Assembly: GCA_049890095.1 (NCBI GenBank)
Contig: JBMHCD010000004.1
Location: 165,296-229,295 of the forward strand
Length of the DNA: 64,000 bases
Source of the DNA: JABAYQ01 sp049890095
GTDB lineage: Bacteria > Bacteroidota > Bacteroidia > Flavobacteriales > UBA7312
Reading direction: 5' to 3'
The position numbers were made by a program, and so were the translations under genes. This document shows positions 26,630 to 36,062 of the stretch, one piece after another (positions within the stretch are counted from its first letter, which is position 1; each line of letters opens with the position of its first letter). The notes below the pieces were generated by a model. That model was not told where the DNA came from. It ran no database searches and saw nothing but the letters and a program-made list of their open reading frames with translations.

Positions 26630-27231
26630 TGAAAGTAGCTAAAATCATATCGATTTTGGGACATCCTATGTTTATGCCTTTAATGGCTGTATTTTTATTA
26701 TTGCAGTTTAACCCATATATAAATCAAAATATTTCACCTTCTCTTCAGAAAATAGTTTTCGGAACCATTGCTCTTTTTACAATAATTCTTCCTTTACTTA
26801 CTGCTTTTACATTAAAACAATTCAAATTAATTAGCAGTATTTATATGCAATCAAAAGAAGAACGTATTTGGCCATTTTCTCTTACTCTTTTATGGTATTA
26901 CTTTTGCTTTGAAATTTTGATCAAACTTAATTTGCCAAATACTGTTTACTTAATGTTTATTGGTGCTATTGCCGTTATTTCAGCTGCACTTTTAATAACA
27001 TTTTACTGGAAAATTAGTCTCCACATGCTAGGAATTGGTGGACTAATTGGTGCATTAGTTGGAATATCCTATCGATTTGACCTAAATTGGATTTTACTCA
27101 TTTGTGCTTCGATTTTAATTGCAGGATTTATTGGATATGCAAGATTAAAAACCAATTCTCATAATTTCAAACAAATTTATTTTGGTTTTATATTTGGCTT
27201 TATAATCGAAATAATCGTAGTCTTGTTATAA
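26629..27231 (+). CDS. Hydrophobic membrane protein, unknown function
   Basis: The 200-residue protein has six or so strongly hydrophobic segments and little else. The opening GHPMFMPLMAVFLLLQFNP and the HMLGIGGLIGALVGISYRF segment give it the look of a PAP2-like membrane protein, but I do not see the full phosphatase signature, so no enzymatic role is assigned. Translation is coupled to rpoN by a one-base stop/start overlap. It is probably an inner-membrane protein. Confidence 0.75.
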   Translation: MKVAKIISILGHPMFMPLMAVFLLLQFNPYINQNISPSLQKIVFGTIALFTIILPLLTAFTLKQFKLISSIYMQSKEERIWPFSLTLLWYYFCFEILIKLNLPNTVYLMFIGAIAVISAALLITFYWKISLHMLGIGGLIGALVGISYRFDLNWILLICASILIAGFIGYARLKTNSHNFKQIYFGFIFGFIIEIIVVLL

Positions 27232-27268
27232 ATTATTATTTTCGGAAATTAACTAAAACAATAAAAAA

Positions 27269-27508
27269 TTGAAACAAAAGGTAACACGAAAAAGACATAT
27301 TGCTAAAACAATTACATGGAGAATTATCGCCTCTGTAACTACCTTTCTACTAGCTCTTTTCTTCTTCAAAGAAGATCCTAAAGCATACGAAAAAGCAACT
27401 TCAGTTGCTGTAGCAGAAAGTGTTTTAAAAATGATTTTCTATTATTTTCACGAACGAGCATGGTACAAGTCTAAATGGGGTATTAACGAAAAAAATACAT
27501 TAGAATAA
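27269..27508 (+). CDS. DUF2061 small membrane protein
   Basis: The 79-residue protein matches DUF2061: a basic start (KQKVTRKRHIAKTITWRIIASVTTF, in part HIAKTITWRII), a membrane segment and the later FYYFHERAWYKSKWG. The function is unknown. The only start preserving the conserved region is TTG at 27269; there is no ATG upstream in frame. It lies 37 bases after the hydrophobic membrane protein gene and may share its transcript. Confidence 0.82.
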   Translation: MKQKVTRKRHIAKTITWRIIASVTTFLLALFFFKEDPKAYEKATSVAVAESVLKMIFYYFHERAWYKSKWGINEKNTLE

Positions 27509-27556
27509 AATAAACTAAAACTAAATTCGTTTTTCCTTAAAAATTCCTTATGAACT

Positions 27557-28468
27557 ATGTTAAAAAATATCACTCTACTTACCATAACTTGTATCTTATT
27601 TAGTTTTTCTACCTCCTATGGACAAGGATGTAGCGACGCGGGTTTTTGTACTTTAAACGGAATACAAGGAGCCGATGACAATCATTCAATAGCTAAAAAC
27701 AGCTTTTCTATTGGAACTGCTTACGGGTTTGCTGATCATGGGATATCAGTTAATACTCCTTTTTTTAGTTACAAAAGATCATTAGGTGAAAAATTAAGTT
27801 TTAACACGAGAATTACCTCTATTTCACAAAAAAGTGATTCTCTAAAAAATAGCGGATTATCAGATTTATTTATAACAACAAACTATCAAGCATCCTCAAA
27901 AATTGGAGTTACTGCAGCAATTAAACTTCCTCTTAGTGATGGTAACGAACTATTATCCAATGACAGATCATTACCATTAAATTTTCAACCAAGCTTAGGT
28001 ACCACAGATTTAATAGCTGGTATGGCAGTTTCCTTAAAAAATATTCAATTAAATTTTGCCATTCAGCAACCAATAACACAAACAAAAAACACCTTTTTGT
28101 CTGATGTATACGATAGTACTTATTATTTATCAGACTTACAAAGTACCAATCTATTAGACCGAAAAGGCGATGTTTTGATTCGTGGAACTTATAAGTGGCA
28201 ACTAAATGAAAAAATAGACTTCTCTTCTAGCTTATTATCCATTTATCATCTTGGTAAAGATAGTTTTATAGACGAAAATAATGTAAAACAAACTATCGAA
28301 GGATCGGATGGGTTAACTATCAATTTAAATCTTTTCTTTGATTATGAACTAAGCGATTCGAGCAATATACATTTAAGTTTTGCCTCTCCACTTATTGTTC
28401 GAGAAATTAGACCTGATGGGTTGACTAGAAGTTTTATTAGTGTATTGTCCTACACTTATTCTTTCTGA
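27557..28468 (+). CDS. Exported outer-membrane-type protein, unknown function
   Basis: The 303-residue protein has a signal peptide ending near SYGQG (residue 22) and a two-cysteine N-terminal stretch (GCSDAGFCTLNG). Alternating hydrophobic strands follow through to the aromatic end SYTYSF, which is typical of an outer-membrane beta-barrel. I recognise no specific family; the build resembles Bacteroidota 'transporter-like' barrels. Its last 13 bases overlap the convergent rhomboid gene end to end. Confidence 0.75.
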   Translation: MLKNITLLTITCILFSFSTSYGQGCSDAGFCTLNGIQGADDNHSIAKNSFSIGTAYGFADHGISVNTPFFSYKRSLGEKLSFNTRITSISQKSDSLKNSGLSDLFITTNYQASSKIGVTAAIKLPLSDGNELLSNDRSLPLNFQPSLGTTDLIAGMAVSLKNIQLNFAIQQPITQTKNTFLSDVYDSTYYLSDLQSTNLLDRKGDVLIRGTYKWQLNEKIDFSSSLLSIYHLGKDSFIDENNVKQTIEGSDGLTINLNLFFDYELSDSSNIHLSFASPLIVREIRPDGLTRSFISVLSYTYSF

Positions 28469-29109
28469 TCGTTTTTTTTGTAAAAATAAGTGTATTCAAC
28501 AGGTAACTCTTCGTGTTCCGACTCTTCGTCTAATTCATATTGATAAACTTGCTTTGGTGGTCCATCTTTTCGAAACCACCAAGCTAAAACAAATCCTGAC
28601 AAAGCACCAGCAAGATGGCCTTCCCACGAAATTTGTTCTTTAATTGGAAATATGCCCCAAATTAAACTTCCATACATAAAAACAACAAACAATGAAATAG
28701 CCATCAGCTTAGTATGCTTTCGGATTAGTCCACTAAAAAAAAGAAAGGAAGATATTGCGTAAACTATTCCGCTTGCACCAATATGATAATTCATTCTACC
28801 AAATGACCACAACCATATTCCGCTAATAATCCAGATCCAAAAAAATACTTCATAAGAAATACTTTTATAAAAATACCTGAGCGATAGCAACAAAATAAAA
28901 AGGGGTGCAGCATTGTTACCTAAATGAGTAAAATCACTATGAATTAGTGGAGAAAAAATTATACCTTTTAAACCAGAAAGCGTACGAGGTAAAACGCCAT
29001 ACTTTACAAAACTTAGGTGATAAAAGTATTCTATGACCTCTAAAAATGTTATCAATAAAATAAAACAAATAGGAAATGTAAGTAAACTAATTAGAGAACC
29101 CTTTTTCAT
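28456..29109 (-). CDS. Rhomboid-family intramembrane serine protease
   Basis: The 217-residue protein is a compact rhomboid with about six membrane helices. It has HSDFTHLGNN at residues 57-66, the catalytic Ser113 in GASG, and His165 in WEGHLAGA, so the Ser-His dyad is complete. A soluble acidic C-tail follows the last helix. Rhomboids cut membrane proteins within the bilayer; the target is unknown. Its start overlaps the DUF2490 stop by one base, so it may belong to the same transcript as the DUF2490/CotH gene set upstream on the minus strand. Confidence 0.9.
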   Translation of the reverse strand: MKKGSLISLLTFPICFILLITFLEVIEYFYHLSFVKYGVLPRTLSGLKGIIFSPLIHSDFTHLGNNAAPLFILLLSLRYFYKSISYEVFFWIWIISGIWLWSFGRMNYHIGASGIVYAISSFLFFSGLIRKHTKLMAISLFVVFMYGSLIWGIFPIKEQISWEGHLAGALSGFVLAWWFRKDGPPKQVYQYELDEESEHEELPVEYTYFYKKNDQKE

Positions 29110-29720
29110 TAATCGTATTTATAATTAAATCCAATTCCTAATATATAAGTGTTCTCTTTTTTAGCTATTGGAGTTTGCAATCTATAATATGTATTTAATG
29201 TTAAATCATCAAAAATAGGATAAGTTGCACCAACCGTTAATCTATACTTATCACGACCTGAGTTTACATAATATTCAAAAGAACTATAGGGTGTAAATGG
29301 CGTTTTGGGAACATTATATTCCACTGACAATCTATCTCTTAAAACTAAATGATCGATATATTGAAAACGTAATCTATTTTTAAGAGTTATCCTATCATAT
29401 TTTTTTCTCCACCTAAAATCTGCATTTAATCTATTAGAATAATAAGGATTAAATAACATATCATAATCCACAATAAACCTATAACCTAAAGAAAAACGAA
29501 TCCTTTTATTTATTTTTTGACTAAAAGCTAAGTTTGTGAAAGTTTCATCTTTTAAGGAAGCATTTTCTCTCCACCTGTATCCTTGTGTTATCGAAAAGTT
29601 TGACTTTTTATTTAATGCGTAATCTATAGATAATTTTGACCAGAGTTTAAAATCTGATTCTTGTCCAAATAAAAATAAAGGAAAAAATAAAAATAAAAAG
29701 CTAGTTTTCTTCATCTTCAA
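29109..29720 (-). CDS. DUF2490 outer membrane protein
   Basis: The 203-residue protein has a signal peptide (ends near LFGQES, residue 20) and the pattern of DUF2490: WSKLSIDYALNKKSNFSITQGYRWRENA-type strands, repeated Y/R/W-rich beta strands and an end in aromatic NYKYD, suggesting a small outer-membrane barrel. Its role is unknown. It overlaps the DUF4956 gene by 20 bases and is thus part of the tight CotH/VTC gene set. Confidence 0.82.
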   Translation of the reverse strand: MKMKKTSFLFLFFPLFLFGQESDFKLWSKLSIDYALNKKSNFSITQGYRWRENASLKDETFTNLAFSQKINKRIRFSLGYRFIVDYDMLFNPYYSNRLNADFRWRKKYDRITLKNRLRFQYIDHLVLRDRLSVEYNVPKTPFTPYSSFEYYVNSGRDKYRLTVGATYPIFDDLTLNTYYRLQTPIAKKENTYILGIGFNYKYD

Positions 29721-30342
29721 AATAATAGATTCTAAGTGATGCCGTATCTCTCAAAAAATCAATATTTCTAACAACGACTCTAGTTATTTTTAAACCTGTT
29801 CTCTGTTCTAAATCTTCAATTAACTCTTGTCGTCTTTCGGGAACAATGAGTTCTATTTTTTCATAATTAATTGACTTTCTAGTCTCATGCTTTAACAACC
29901 AAATTTTCTCTAAACTATAGGTAATTAAAATAAAAATTAGGTTAGTAAACAAAAGTTCAGAATAACTAATTTTTTTGTTTGCTAAAGCGTTCATTACAGA
30001 AATTCCAATTACAATAAATAAATAGGTCATTTCTTTTATTGGAATAGGGTCTGTTCTATATCGAATAATACCAAAAATGGCAAATAAACCTAAAGCAAAA
30101 CCTAATTCAAGTTTTACATTTTCTAATAAAAAACATAAGAAAAATACGGTAGTACTTATTAAAAGATAGGTAAATAAATAATCTTTATTTTTTGTAGTTG
30201 TGTAATATAAATACCTAACAATATAACCTACAACTAAAAAATTGAAAGTTGCTTTTATAATTAATTTAGTAAAATCTTTTTGATCAAATAGTTTGGTTCC
30301 TAAAAACTCTAAATCTGCAAGTATAACCAGAAGTTGTTCCAT
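29701..30342 (-). CDS. DUF4956 membrane protein
   Basis: The 213-residue protein has four membrane helices. The conserved DUF4956 stretch LGFALGLFAIFGIIRYRTDPIPIKEMTYLFIVI lies at about residues 80-112 (core: FGIIRYRTDPIPIKEMTY), and a soluble C-terminal domain follows. As I recall, this family commonly travels with VTC-type polyphosphate polymerase and CotH genes, which are exactly its neighbours here. Three bases separate it from the VTC gene. Its biochemical role is not known; membrane support of the polymerase is a guess. Confidence 0.87.
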   Translation of the reverse strand: MEQLLVILADLEFLGTKLFDQKDFTKLIIKATFNFLVVGYIVRYLYYTTTKNKDYLFTYLLISTTVFFLCFLLENVKLELGFALGLFAIFGIIRYRTDPIPIKEMTYLFIVIGISVMNALANKKISYSELLFTNLIFILITYSLEKIWLLKHETRKSINYEKIELIVPERRQELIEDLEQRTGLKITRVVVRNIDFLRDTASLRIYYFEDEEN

Positions 30343-30345
30343 ATT

Positions 30346-31086
30346 TTATAGTTGATTAATGTGTAAAAATTTTGGTTTAAAATTATTTTGTTTCAAATTA
30401 GGATAAAGGCTTGCTGTTGCCATACAATACTTTGAAATTCTAAATGGTCTAACCCCATTTTCTTTTATTAACCTCATAAATGCAGACGAATAGTTTACCT
30501 TTTCCTGTTTAACTTCTGCAATAATCATATTGTCAATAGTTCCCTTTTTATTATTTCCTTCAAAATTGAAGTTTAAATCTATCGTTAAGCGCTCTTTAAT
30601 ATTTTTATTAACTAGAGTTATTCTGTTAAATTTATTAATATGTTTCTTATGAAAATCGTATTGCCTATCTAAAATTTTATACAAAAAGTCTTTATTTTTT
30701 TGAGAAAGTGTTTCTTTAAATTCATTAATTAAAACTCGCTCCTTATTAGTAACTCCTTTATTCGATTTTTGCTTTATTTCTAAGTAACAAATTCCGGAGT
30801 CCACATATTCCCGAATACGAACCTTTATTCTATTGGTCTTTCCATTGTGATGATCATAATAAAACTTAAAATCTTCAGTATCAAAATATAATGATTTATA
30901 GGCATTCACTCTAGTTCCATTAACATCCAAAACAAAATAAAAATTTTTAAGGTCTTTTATTATTTTTTTAAGTGTCTGAGTACCAAACACAAATTTAGTA
31001 TCTACTCTACTCAACAAACTAACACTATCCATTTCTGGTAATGTTATAGGGTCGAAATGACTTAATATATTTTTAATCGTTGACAA
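30346..31086 (-). CDS. VTC-domain polyphosphate polymerase-like protein
   Basis: The 246-residue protein is a VTC domain of the triphosphate-tunnel fold; the yeast homologue Vtc4 makes polyphosphate from ATP. Visible tunnel-type elements are SLLSRVDTKFVF near residue 25, the alternating basic strand NRIKVRIREY, YLEIKQKSNKGVTNKERV and the late IAEVKQE. No SPX domain or membrane helix is present, so the neighbour DUF4956 may provide the anchor. It overlaps the lipoprotein gene upstream by 14 bases. Activity is inferred from the family, not shown. Confidence 0.88.
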   Translation of the reverse strand: MSTIKNILSHFDPITLPEMDSVSLLSRVDTKFVFGTQTLKKIIKDLKNFYFVLDVNGTRVNAYKSLYFDTEDFKFYYDHHNGKTNRIKVRIREYVDSGICYLEIKQKSNKGVTNKERVLINEFKETLSQKNKDFLYKILDRQYDFHKKHINKFNRITLVNKNIKERLTIDLNFNFEGNNKKGTIDNMIIAEVKQEKVNYSSAFMRLIKENGVRPFRISKYCMATASLYPNLKQNNFKPKFLHINQL

Positions 31087-31570
31087 TGTTAAATGAAATG
31101 ATATCTTGTAAATCTATTACCTGGTTATTTTCTGTAATTTCTACCTCTACTTTATTAGCAAATTTACCTCCCAAACATTCTGGATGCCAAATAGTAGATG
31201 CTAACTGATCAGCATAAATAGGGTTAGTCATATTCAATTGTGCTAGACCTGTCGTATCTGCCTCACAATCCGAGTAGACAAATAACGTGTATTTTCCTTT
31301 TCTCAAGGATTCAAATCCGAATGATCCATCAAAGGAGGTTTTATAATTATCATCATATAAATTATCTGCTTCTCCATAAATTAAAAAAACATCTTTATCC
31401 GAGTTGTAATATTGATCTAATGTGTCTATTCTTTCATTTCCTGGAACTTCAAAATGTTGTAAATTAATGGTTAAAACTTTTCCTGTAATAGTGGAAGTTC
31501 CTCCTTCACCTTCTTGCAAATCACATGATACTAATAGCAATGCGAATAAAATAAAGAGACTACTTTTCAT
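31073..31570 (-). CDS. Small exported lipoprotein, unknown function
   Basis: The 165-residue protein has a lipoprotein signal (FALLLVSCDLQEG, Cys16) followed by a glycine-rich acidic stretch that in Bacteroidota often directs surface exposure. A carboxypeptidase-regulatory-like beta sandwich is suggested by STITGKVLTINLQ and DGSFGFESLRKGKYTLFVYS. No enzymatic motif is visible. It abuts the CotH gene directly and overlaps the VTC gene, so it very probably functions with them at the cell surface. Confidence 0.8.
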   Translation of the reverse strand: MKSSLFILFALLLVSCDLQEGEGGTSTITGKVLTINLQHFEVPGNERIDTLDQYYNSDKDVFLIYGEADNLYDDNYKTSFDGSFGFESLRKGKYTLFVYSDCEADTTGLAQLNMTNPIYADQLASTIWHPECLGGKFANKVEVEITENNQVIDLQDIISFNIVND

Positions 31571-33820
31571 TTATTGAATTATTAATTTTTTTACAACATC
31601 ATCTACACGAATCAAATAAATTCCAGATGGCCATGATGAAGTACTAATTATGGTATTTGGTTTGATGTTAGAGGTTTTGAAATAACTTTTGCCAAGTAAA
31701 TTCACTACCTCTAAGTTTTTTGCATTATCAAAATCAACTATAAAATAATCTGAAGCTGGGTTAGGATAAATACTAACGTTACTATCATAAATATTTACAG
31801 TAGCTGGTAGTTGTCCATTATTTGCATTAAAGGTATGATCTTGAATTACAAAAGATCCTGATCCATTACTTAATCTTGCATATCCTAAATCAGAAGGCAA
31901 ATCTTCATAAAAAATTGCATCTACAATAAACTCATTAGGTGTAGATAAAAATAACGCTTCTTCACTCGCGGATAATTTAAAACTTGCATGAAGACCTTCT
32001 GTGTTCTGATCATCACCATCGAGCCAAACTATTAAGTATTGATCTGGTTGTATTGTTATATCTGGAAATTGCCATTTGTTTAAGGTTTGTTCTCTATCAG
32101 ATAAATTAAACCCATTTAAGTTTATTTCAACATCTCCTCTATTATAAATCTCTACCCAATCATCGTATTCATCAAACCCATTGGAAGGGTCAACAACAGC
32201 GCTAACATTTGAAGCCATTAGCTCGTTAATAACTAAATCACCAACTACAGCCATGTTATGAAATTCATGCTCGGCACGTTCAGGTGAAAAAATACCTGCC
32301 TGTTGATTTTCTGCATAAATGTAATATTGTAAATCAAAAGCTAAAACGTCTATACTAACGCCATATGTTCCATCTCCAGCAGCTCCATCATTATTCATGC
32401 CATTATCATACATTTCAACCTTTGTAAAATGGTCACTAGGTCTGTATCTATAACCTAAAATAACCTTATCAGCACCACTTATATCGGCCTTTATTGTTGG
32501 ACTAGAATAATCGTTTATAATCAATGGTTGAGAATATACTGAACTTATAACTGGTGCTTGGGCATTTATCTCTGTTTGTTGTTCTAAAAAGTCTGCCCTT
32601 GCATCCATCAATTCTACAATGCCAATATCCTCAGAAGGCCCTGGTCCTTGTTGAGCATTTACACTAGTATTTAGGTTATCCAAAAAGTCATTATAACTAT
32701 ATAATGCATTAGGATCTGACTGTACTTCCAACTTTATTAAATCTTGTAACTCTTGAGCTCTTTGTTTATACAAATCATTAGAAAAATTTTCTTGTAATAT
32801 TGTTTTAACATGAGCAACATACATTCTTCGATAAGTAGGATTAGAATAAATTAAATTTATCAATGGCCACTCGCTATCATTTTCTCTCAAAAATAAATCA
32901 ACCTCAGCTAAATTAGTCTGTTGTGGTGGCCCTCCTCCACTATTCACCATAGAGAATCCGCCAAACGACTCATTTAAGTCCCAAACAATAGTATTCATTT
33001 TACCTAAGTCATCTTTTATCAAATAATAATTTTGACGAAAAGGACCTAAATAACTATCTAAATTAACTAAAACATTATTAAAGGCTAACATCCAAATTGC
33101 CCTATCAATATTTAACGTGTTTTCAATTACATTAGGGTTATTTTCAATGGTATTACAAAGATTTATAAGGTCTTGCCAACTGTAATCTGTCTTTAATTCA
33201 TAAAAAGATTGATATGCCGCAGAATCTGTACCAAGGTATTCTAATGATGACCCATTCCCGTCAAATACACTTATAGGGTTACATTTTAACCTGGTGTTAT
33301 CATTATCTGAATATAAGTAATCACGTTGAAAATCTGAATTTATGGATTCTGAATTGACATACAAACCATGAAAGTTATCATTTACAAATAACTTAGTATA
33401 ATTAGATTGTGGAGCTTGCATGTATTTTCTTGCTATCTCATATGATAGTACTTCTCTTAAAAAAGACGGATCATTTTTGCCACTCGATAATTTTAATGTT
33501 CGAAAGCCTTGATGATCTTGATTATTTACAAACTCATCTAAAGCAATATTAAATGGATTTTTAGAGTTCGATTCATTAAATGTACTATTTCCCTTGTACT
33601 TAACGCCTACACTATCTTTTTTTGACCCATTAATAATAACAGAATCCGCTAATAAATAGGCGTCAGGATCATCCATATACATTTGGGTTAATGTGGGATT
33701 CCAATTATTTTCCGAAAAGTAAATCTCAATTGTAGAAATGTAATCATTACTATATAATTGTTGTGCTTTTAGTAATGAAAAAGAACATAATATGGTTAAT
33801 AAAAAAAATACCTTTTTCAT
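31571..33820 (-). CDS. CotH-like kinase with lamin-tail and T9SS domains
   Basis: The 749-residue exported protein has a signal peptide (to about residue 19), then a CotH domain to about 405. CotH proteins are secreted-protein kinases in Bacillus spore coats. The kinase-like stretch NVLVNLDSYLGPFRQNYYL and VWDLNESFGGF keeps the Asp-containing motifs. A lamin-tail domain follows at about 523-640 (VINELMASN ... DDWVEIYNRG) and a T9SS sorting domain at about 675-749 (SIYPNPASDYF). It would be exported by type IX secretion and displayed on the surface. It is set in a run with VTC, DUF4956 and lipoprotein genes and overlaps the next T9SS gene by four bases. ATP supply outside the cell is unexplained. 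Confidence 0.9.
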   Translation of the reverse strand: MKKVFFLLTILCSFSLLKAQQLYSNDYISTIEIYFSENNWNPTLTQMYMDDPDAYLLADSVIINGSKKDSVGVKYKGNSTFNESNSKNPFNIALDEFVNNQDHQGFRTLKLSSGKNDPSFLREVLSYEIARKYMQAPQSNYTKLFVNDNFHGLYVNSESINSDFQRDYLYSDNDNTRLKCNPISVFDGNGSSLEYLGTDSAAYQSFYELKTDYSWQDLINLCNTIENNPNVIENTLNIDRAIWMLAFNNVLVNLDSYLGPFRQNYYLIKDDLGKMNTIVWDLNESFGGFSMVNSGGGPPQQTNLAEVDLFLRENDSEWPLINLIYSNPTYRRMYVAHVKTILQENFSNDLYKQRAQELQDLIKLEVQSDPNALYSYNDFLDNLNTSVNAQQGPGPSEDIGIVELMDARADFLEQQTEINAQAPVISSVYSQPLIINDYSSPTIKADISGADKVILGYRYRPSDHFTKVEMYDNGMNNDGAAGDGTYGVSIDVLAFDLQYYIYAENQQAGIFSPERAEHEFHNMAVVGDLVINELMASNVSAVVDPSNGFDEYDDWVEIYNRGDVEINLNGFNLSDREQTLNKWQFPDITIQPDQYLIVWLDGDDQNTEGLHASFKLSASEEALFLSTPNEFIVDAIFYEDLPSDLGYARLSNGSGSFVIQDHTFNANNGQLPATVNIYDSNVSIYPNPASDYFIVDFDNAKNLEVVNLLGKSYFKTSNIKPNTIISTSSWPSGIYLIRVDDVVKKLIIQ

Positions 33821-34890
33821 TTGCTTGAAATTAACTTGATTATTTTATCGGAATACTTAGACGAAATTCGAAGAAAATAAACTCCCTTTTCTAGATTTTG
33901 AGTGTCTAAAAGAATTTTATTTTTTGCATTACCCTGTCTTACTATCCTACCCTCAAGGGTGTAGAGAACATATTCAAACGCATCTATTTGTTCTATTATT
34001 ATACTTGTACTAAATGGGTTAGGGCCTACAATTGGATTTCTAAGTTCGCTTATTGATGTTGGAATATCAAAACTGAAATATACAGAAGAAACACATCCAT
34101 TTGCATCAATAACGTTTAAAAAATAATCGGAAGAAGACTCAGGAGTAAATATAGAATCCGTAGATAATACTAAGCCTAACTTGTCCGTCCATTCATAAGA
34201 AAAAGGATGTGTTCCATTGTTAACAGTAGCTTCTACATTAGATCCATTAATAAATATATCTGCCATAGGAATACTAAACTCTACAGATCCATCAATTGAA
34301 AAAATCATATTATTATCTGTAGTAAAATCAAGATTCATGGTTATAGCTGAAGTATTGTCTGGATTTATAAAAGTTCCTTTATTTAACCCATTCCAAAATT
34401 GCAATAAAACAGGCCCTTCGTAGCATGGATCTTCTTTTTTAAATGCTAAATACATCAAAGTCCCATTTTGTGAATCGAAATCAGATTCTGAAATTGGTTC
34501 AGAAGTGTTAAAATACACAGTTAACATCTCTTCCTGGTCAGAAATTGGATAAATTTCAGAACTGATATTTCCTTGTGAAAATAAACTAATATCCTCAACA
34601 GGTTGAGTATTTAGGTATTCTTCCGTATTGATAGCCACTAAAGCATTATTATCCACTAAGGAAATGATAGATGGATTATATTTTAAATTAAAACTCATCT
34701 GTTGCAACTCTATATAGTCGTTAAACTGAACAGGAACAACAAAAAAAACATTTTCCTGAAAAGACCAGTTATCTAAATCAGAATCTGAAACTAAATCAAT
34801 ATCGCTTATACTAACCGGTATTTGAGATAGTAAATTTAAAGGAAGTAAAAAAAATAATGGATAGTAGAAAAATTTGTATTTCAAACACAT
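33817..34890 (-). CDS. T9SS-sorted exported protein, cohesin-like N part
   Basis: The 357-residue protein begins with a membrane or signal segment (FFYYPLFFLLPLNLLSQIPVS in part: YPLFFLLPLNLLSQ). Residues of about 30-190 form a beta-rich region (MSFNLKYNPSIISLV ... MYLAFKKED) that resembles cohesin-like domains, and an Ig-like stretch (FSYEWTDKLG) precedes a C-terminal T9SS sorting domain (IVGPNPFSTSIIIEQ to the Lys-rich end). No catalytic motif is seen. It starts the gene set that includes the CotH kinase and might be a scaffold or substrate for it; this is inference. Confidence 0.82.
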   Translation of the reverse strand: MCLKYKFFYYPLFFLLPLNLLSQIPVSISDIDLVSDSDLDNWSFQENVFFVVPVQFNDYIELQQMSFNLKYNPSIISLVDNNALVAINTEEYLNTQPVEDISLFSQGNISSEIYPISDQEEMLTVYFNTSEPISESDFDSQNGTLMYLAFKKEDPCYEGPVLLQFWNGLNKGTFINPDNTSAITMNLDFTTDNNMIFSIDGSVEFSIPMADIFINGSNVEATVNNGTHPFSYEWTDKLGLVLSTDSIFTPESSSDYFLNVIDANGCVSSVYFSFDIPTSISELRNPIVGPNPFSTSIIIEQIDAFEYVLYTLEGRIVRQGNAKNKILLDTQNLEKGVYFLRISSKYSDKIIKLISSK

Positions 34891-34962
34891 AAAAACTTAG
34901 TTAAGACTAACAAAAATAATATTTAAAAATTAAATTAAGCTAATACTCTGTTTTAAGACACT

Positions 34963-36012
34963 CTAAAATTCGCCTAAGAAAACTTCCTCCCAGTCTTGAA
35001 TTTTGTTTTTCCAATCAAAAGATTTGCCAAGTAAAATCGCATTTTTAGAAGTTCTTTGTAATTTAGATTTATCATCTAATAATTCCTGTATTTGATCTGC
35101 TATCTGCTCTATTGTAGAAACAACAAAACCATTCTTTTGGTGTTCAATCCATTCACCAGCACCATAATCATCGTACATTATGGTTGGAACTGCAGCACTT
35201 GCAGCTTCTAATATAACTTTGGGAAACCCTTCAGATCTTGAAGGTAGTATATGTAATTGTATCTCATCCAATAGCTCAATAATTTTATCTTGCGAAAGTA
35301 ATCCATGAAAAATGACATTATTTAAATTTCTGTTTTTTAACTCCTCATTAACATCAATCTTATCATTTCCTGATCCAACAATATGAAATTCTAAATCTTC
35401 AAACTGTTTGGCTAAACTCAAATAGTCATAAATCCCTTTTCTGACCAAATCATTGCCAATCATTACCACTTTTTGTAACGCAGAAATGTGTTTATCCTCG
35501 TTTAAAAACAAATCTGAATCCGTTCCTAAATATAATATCTTATCCTCCGTATAAAGTTGATGTTTTTCACTATTGTAATCTTTCATAAATGATGTTATTG
35601 AATAAAGTTTATCAAATCTTTGATAATATTTTATAAAGTTTCTACCACTTATTCTTATTGCATTTTTTCTAGCTGCTTCATCAAAAATGCCTTCTATTGT
35701 TGAAATACTTTTTTTGTTAAATAATTTGCACCAAAAGGATAGTACGCCTAGCTTATTTCCCTTAGGGAGATAAACAACATCTGCAAAAACAATATTTTTA
35801 AAATAGATTAAATATGATGAAATTCTGTGAGGCCAAAAACAATTATGAATAGTCACATCAGGAATTTTTACTTCTGGTCTTGAATAAATACTTAAAGCAT
35901 GTACTTCAAATTTATCCTTATCTAAATGCTGTGCAAGAGCTTTACAGTTTAAGTTCTGAGCGTTTGACACATTCAAATAAGCTCCTAAAAAAACACGTAT
36001 TTTATTCTTCAT
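34963..36012 (-). CDS. GT4-family glycosyltransferase
   Basis: The protein of about 349 residues is a GT-B fold transferase of the GT4 (glycosyl transferases group 1) type. The C-terminal nucleotide-sugar domain shows KVVMIGNDLVRKGIYDYL, FHIVGSGND, FHGLLSQDKI and the donor-binding LPSRSEGFPKVILEAASAAVPTI (core SEGFPKVILEAA). I chose the ATG at 36012 (MKNKIRVFLG), because the upstream possibility at 36033 falls inside the terminator hairpin of the previous gene. It stands between T9SS cargo genes and probably builds a surface polysaccharide. Confidence 0.88.
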   Translation of the reverse strand: MKNKIRVFLGAYLNVSNAQNLNCKALAQHLDKDKFEVHALSIYSRPEVKIPDVTIHNCFWPHRISSYLIYFKNIVFADVVYLPKGNKLGVLSFWCKLFNKKSISTIEGIFDEAARKNAIRISGRNFIKYYQRFDKLYSITSFMKDYNSEKHQLYTEDKILYLGTDSDLFLNEDKHISALQKVVMIGNDLVRKGIYDYLSLAKQFEDLEFHIVGSGNDKIDVNEELKNRNLNNVIFHGLLSQDKIIELLDEIQLHILPSRSEGFPKVILEAASAAVPTIMYDDYGAGEWIEHQKNGFVVSTIEQIADQIQELLDDKSKLQRTSKNAILLGKSFDWKNKIQDWEEVFLGEF

Positions 36013-36021
36013 TATATAAAA

Positions 36022-36053
36022 AAACAAAGCCAACTTTTAAGTTGGCTTTGTTT
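36022..36053 (-). terminator. Strong terminator after the PNGase F-like gene
   Basis: A perfect 15-base inverted repeat (36022-36036 with 36039-36053; arms beginning AAACAAAGCCAACTT) forms a near-loopless hairpin with short T runs on both sides. It begins ten bases past the stop of the 36063-39506 gene on the minus strand and lies just before the glycosyltransferase ATG. Confidence 0.8.
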
Positions 36054-36062
36054 ATAATCTTT

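Noticed and set aside
36013..36033. Upstream extension of the glycosyltransferase (start MALFFYI)
   Set aside because: The extension falls in the terminator hairpin of the preceding gene; the ATG at 36012 begins the normal GT-B fold.
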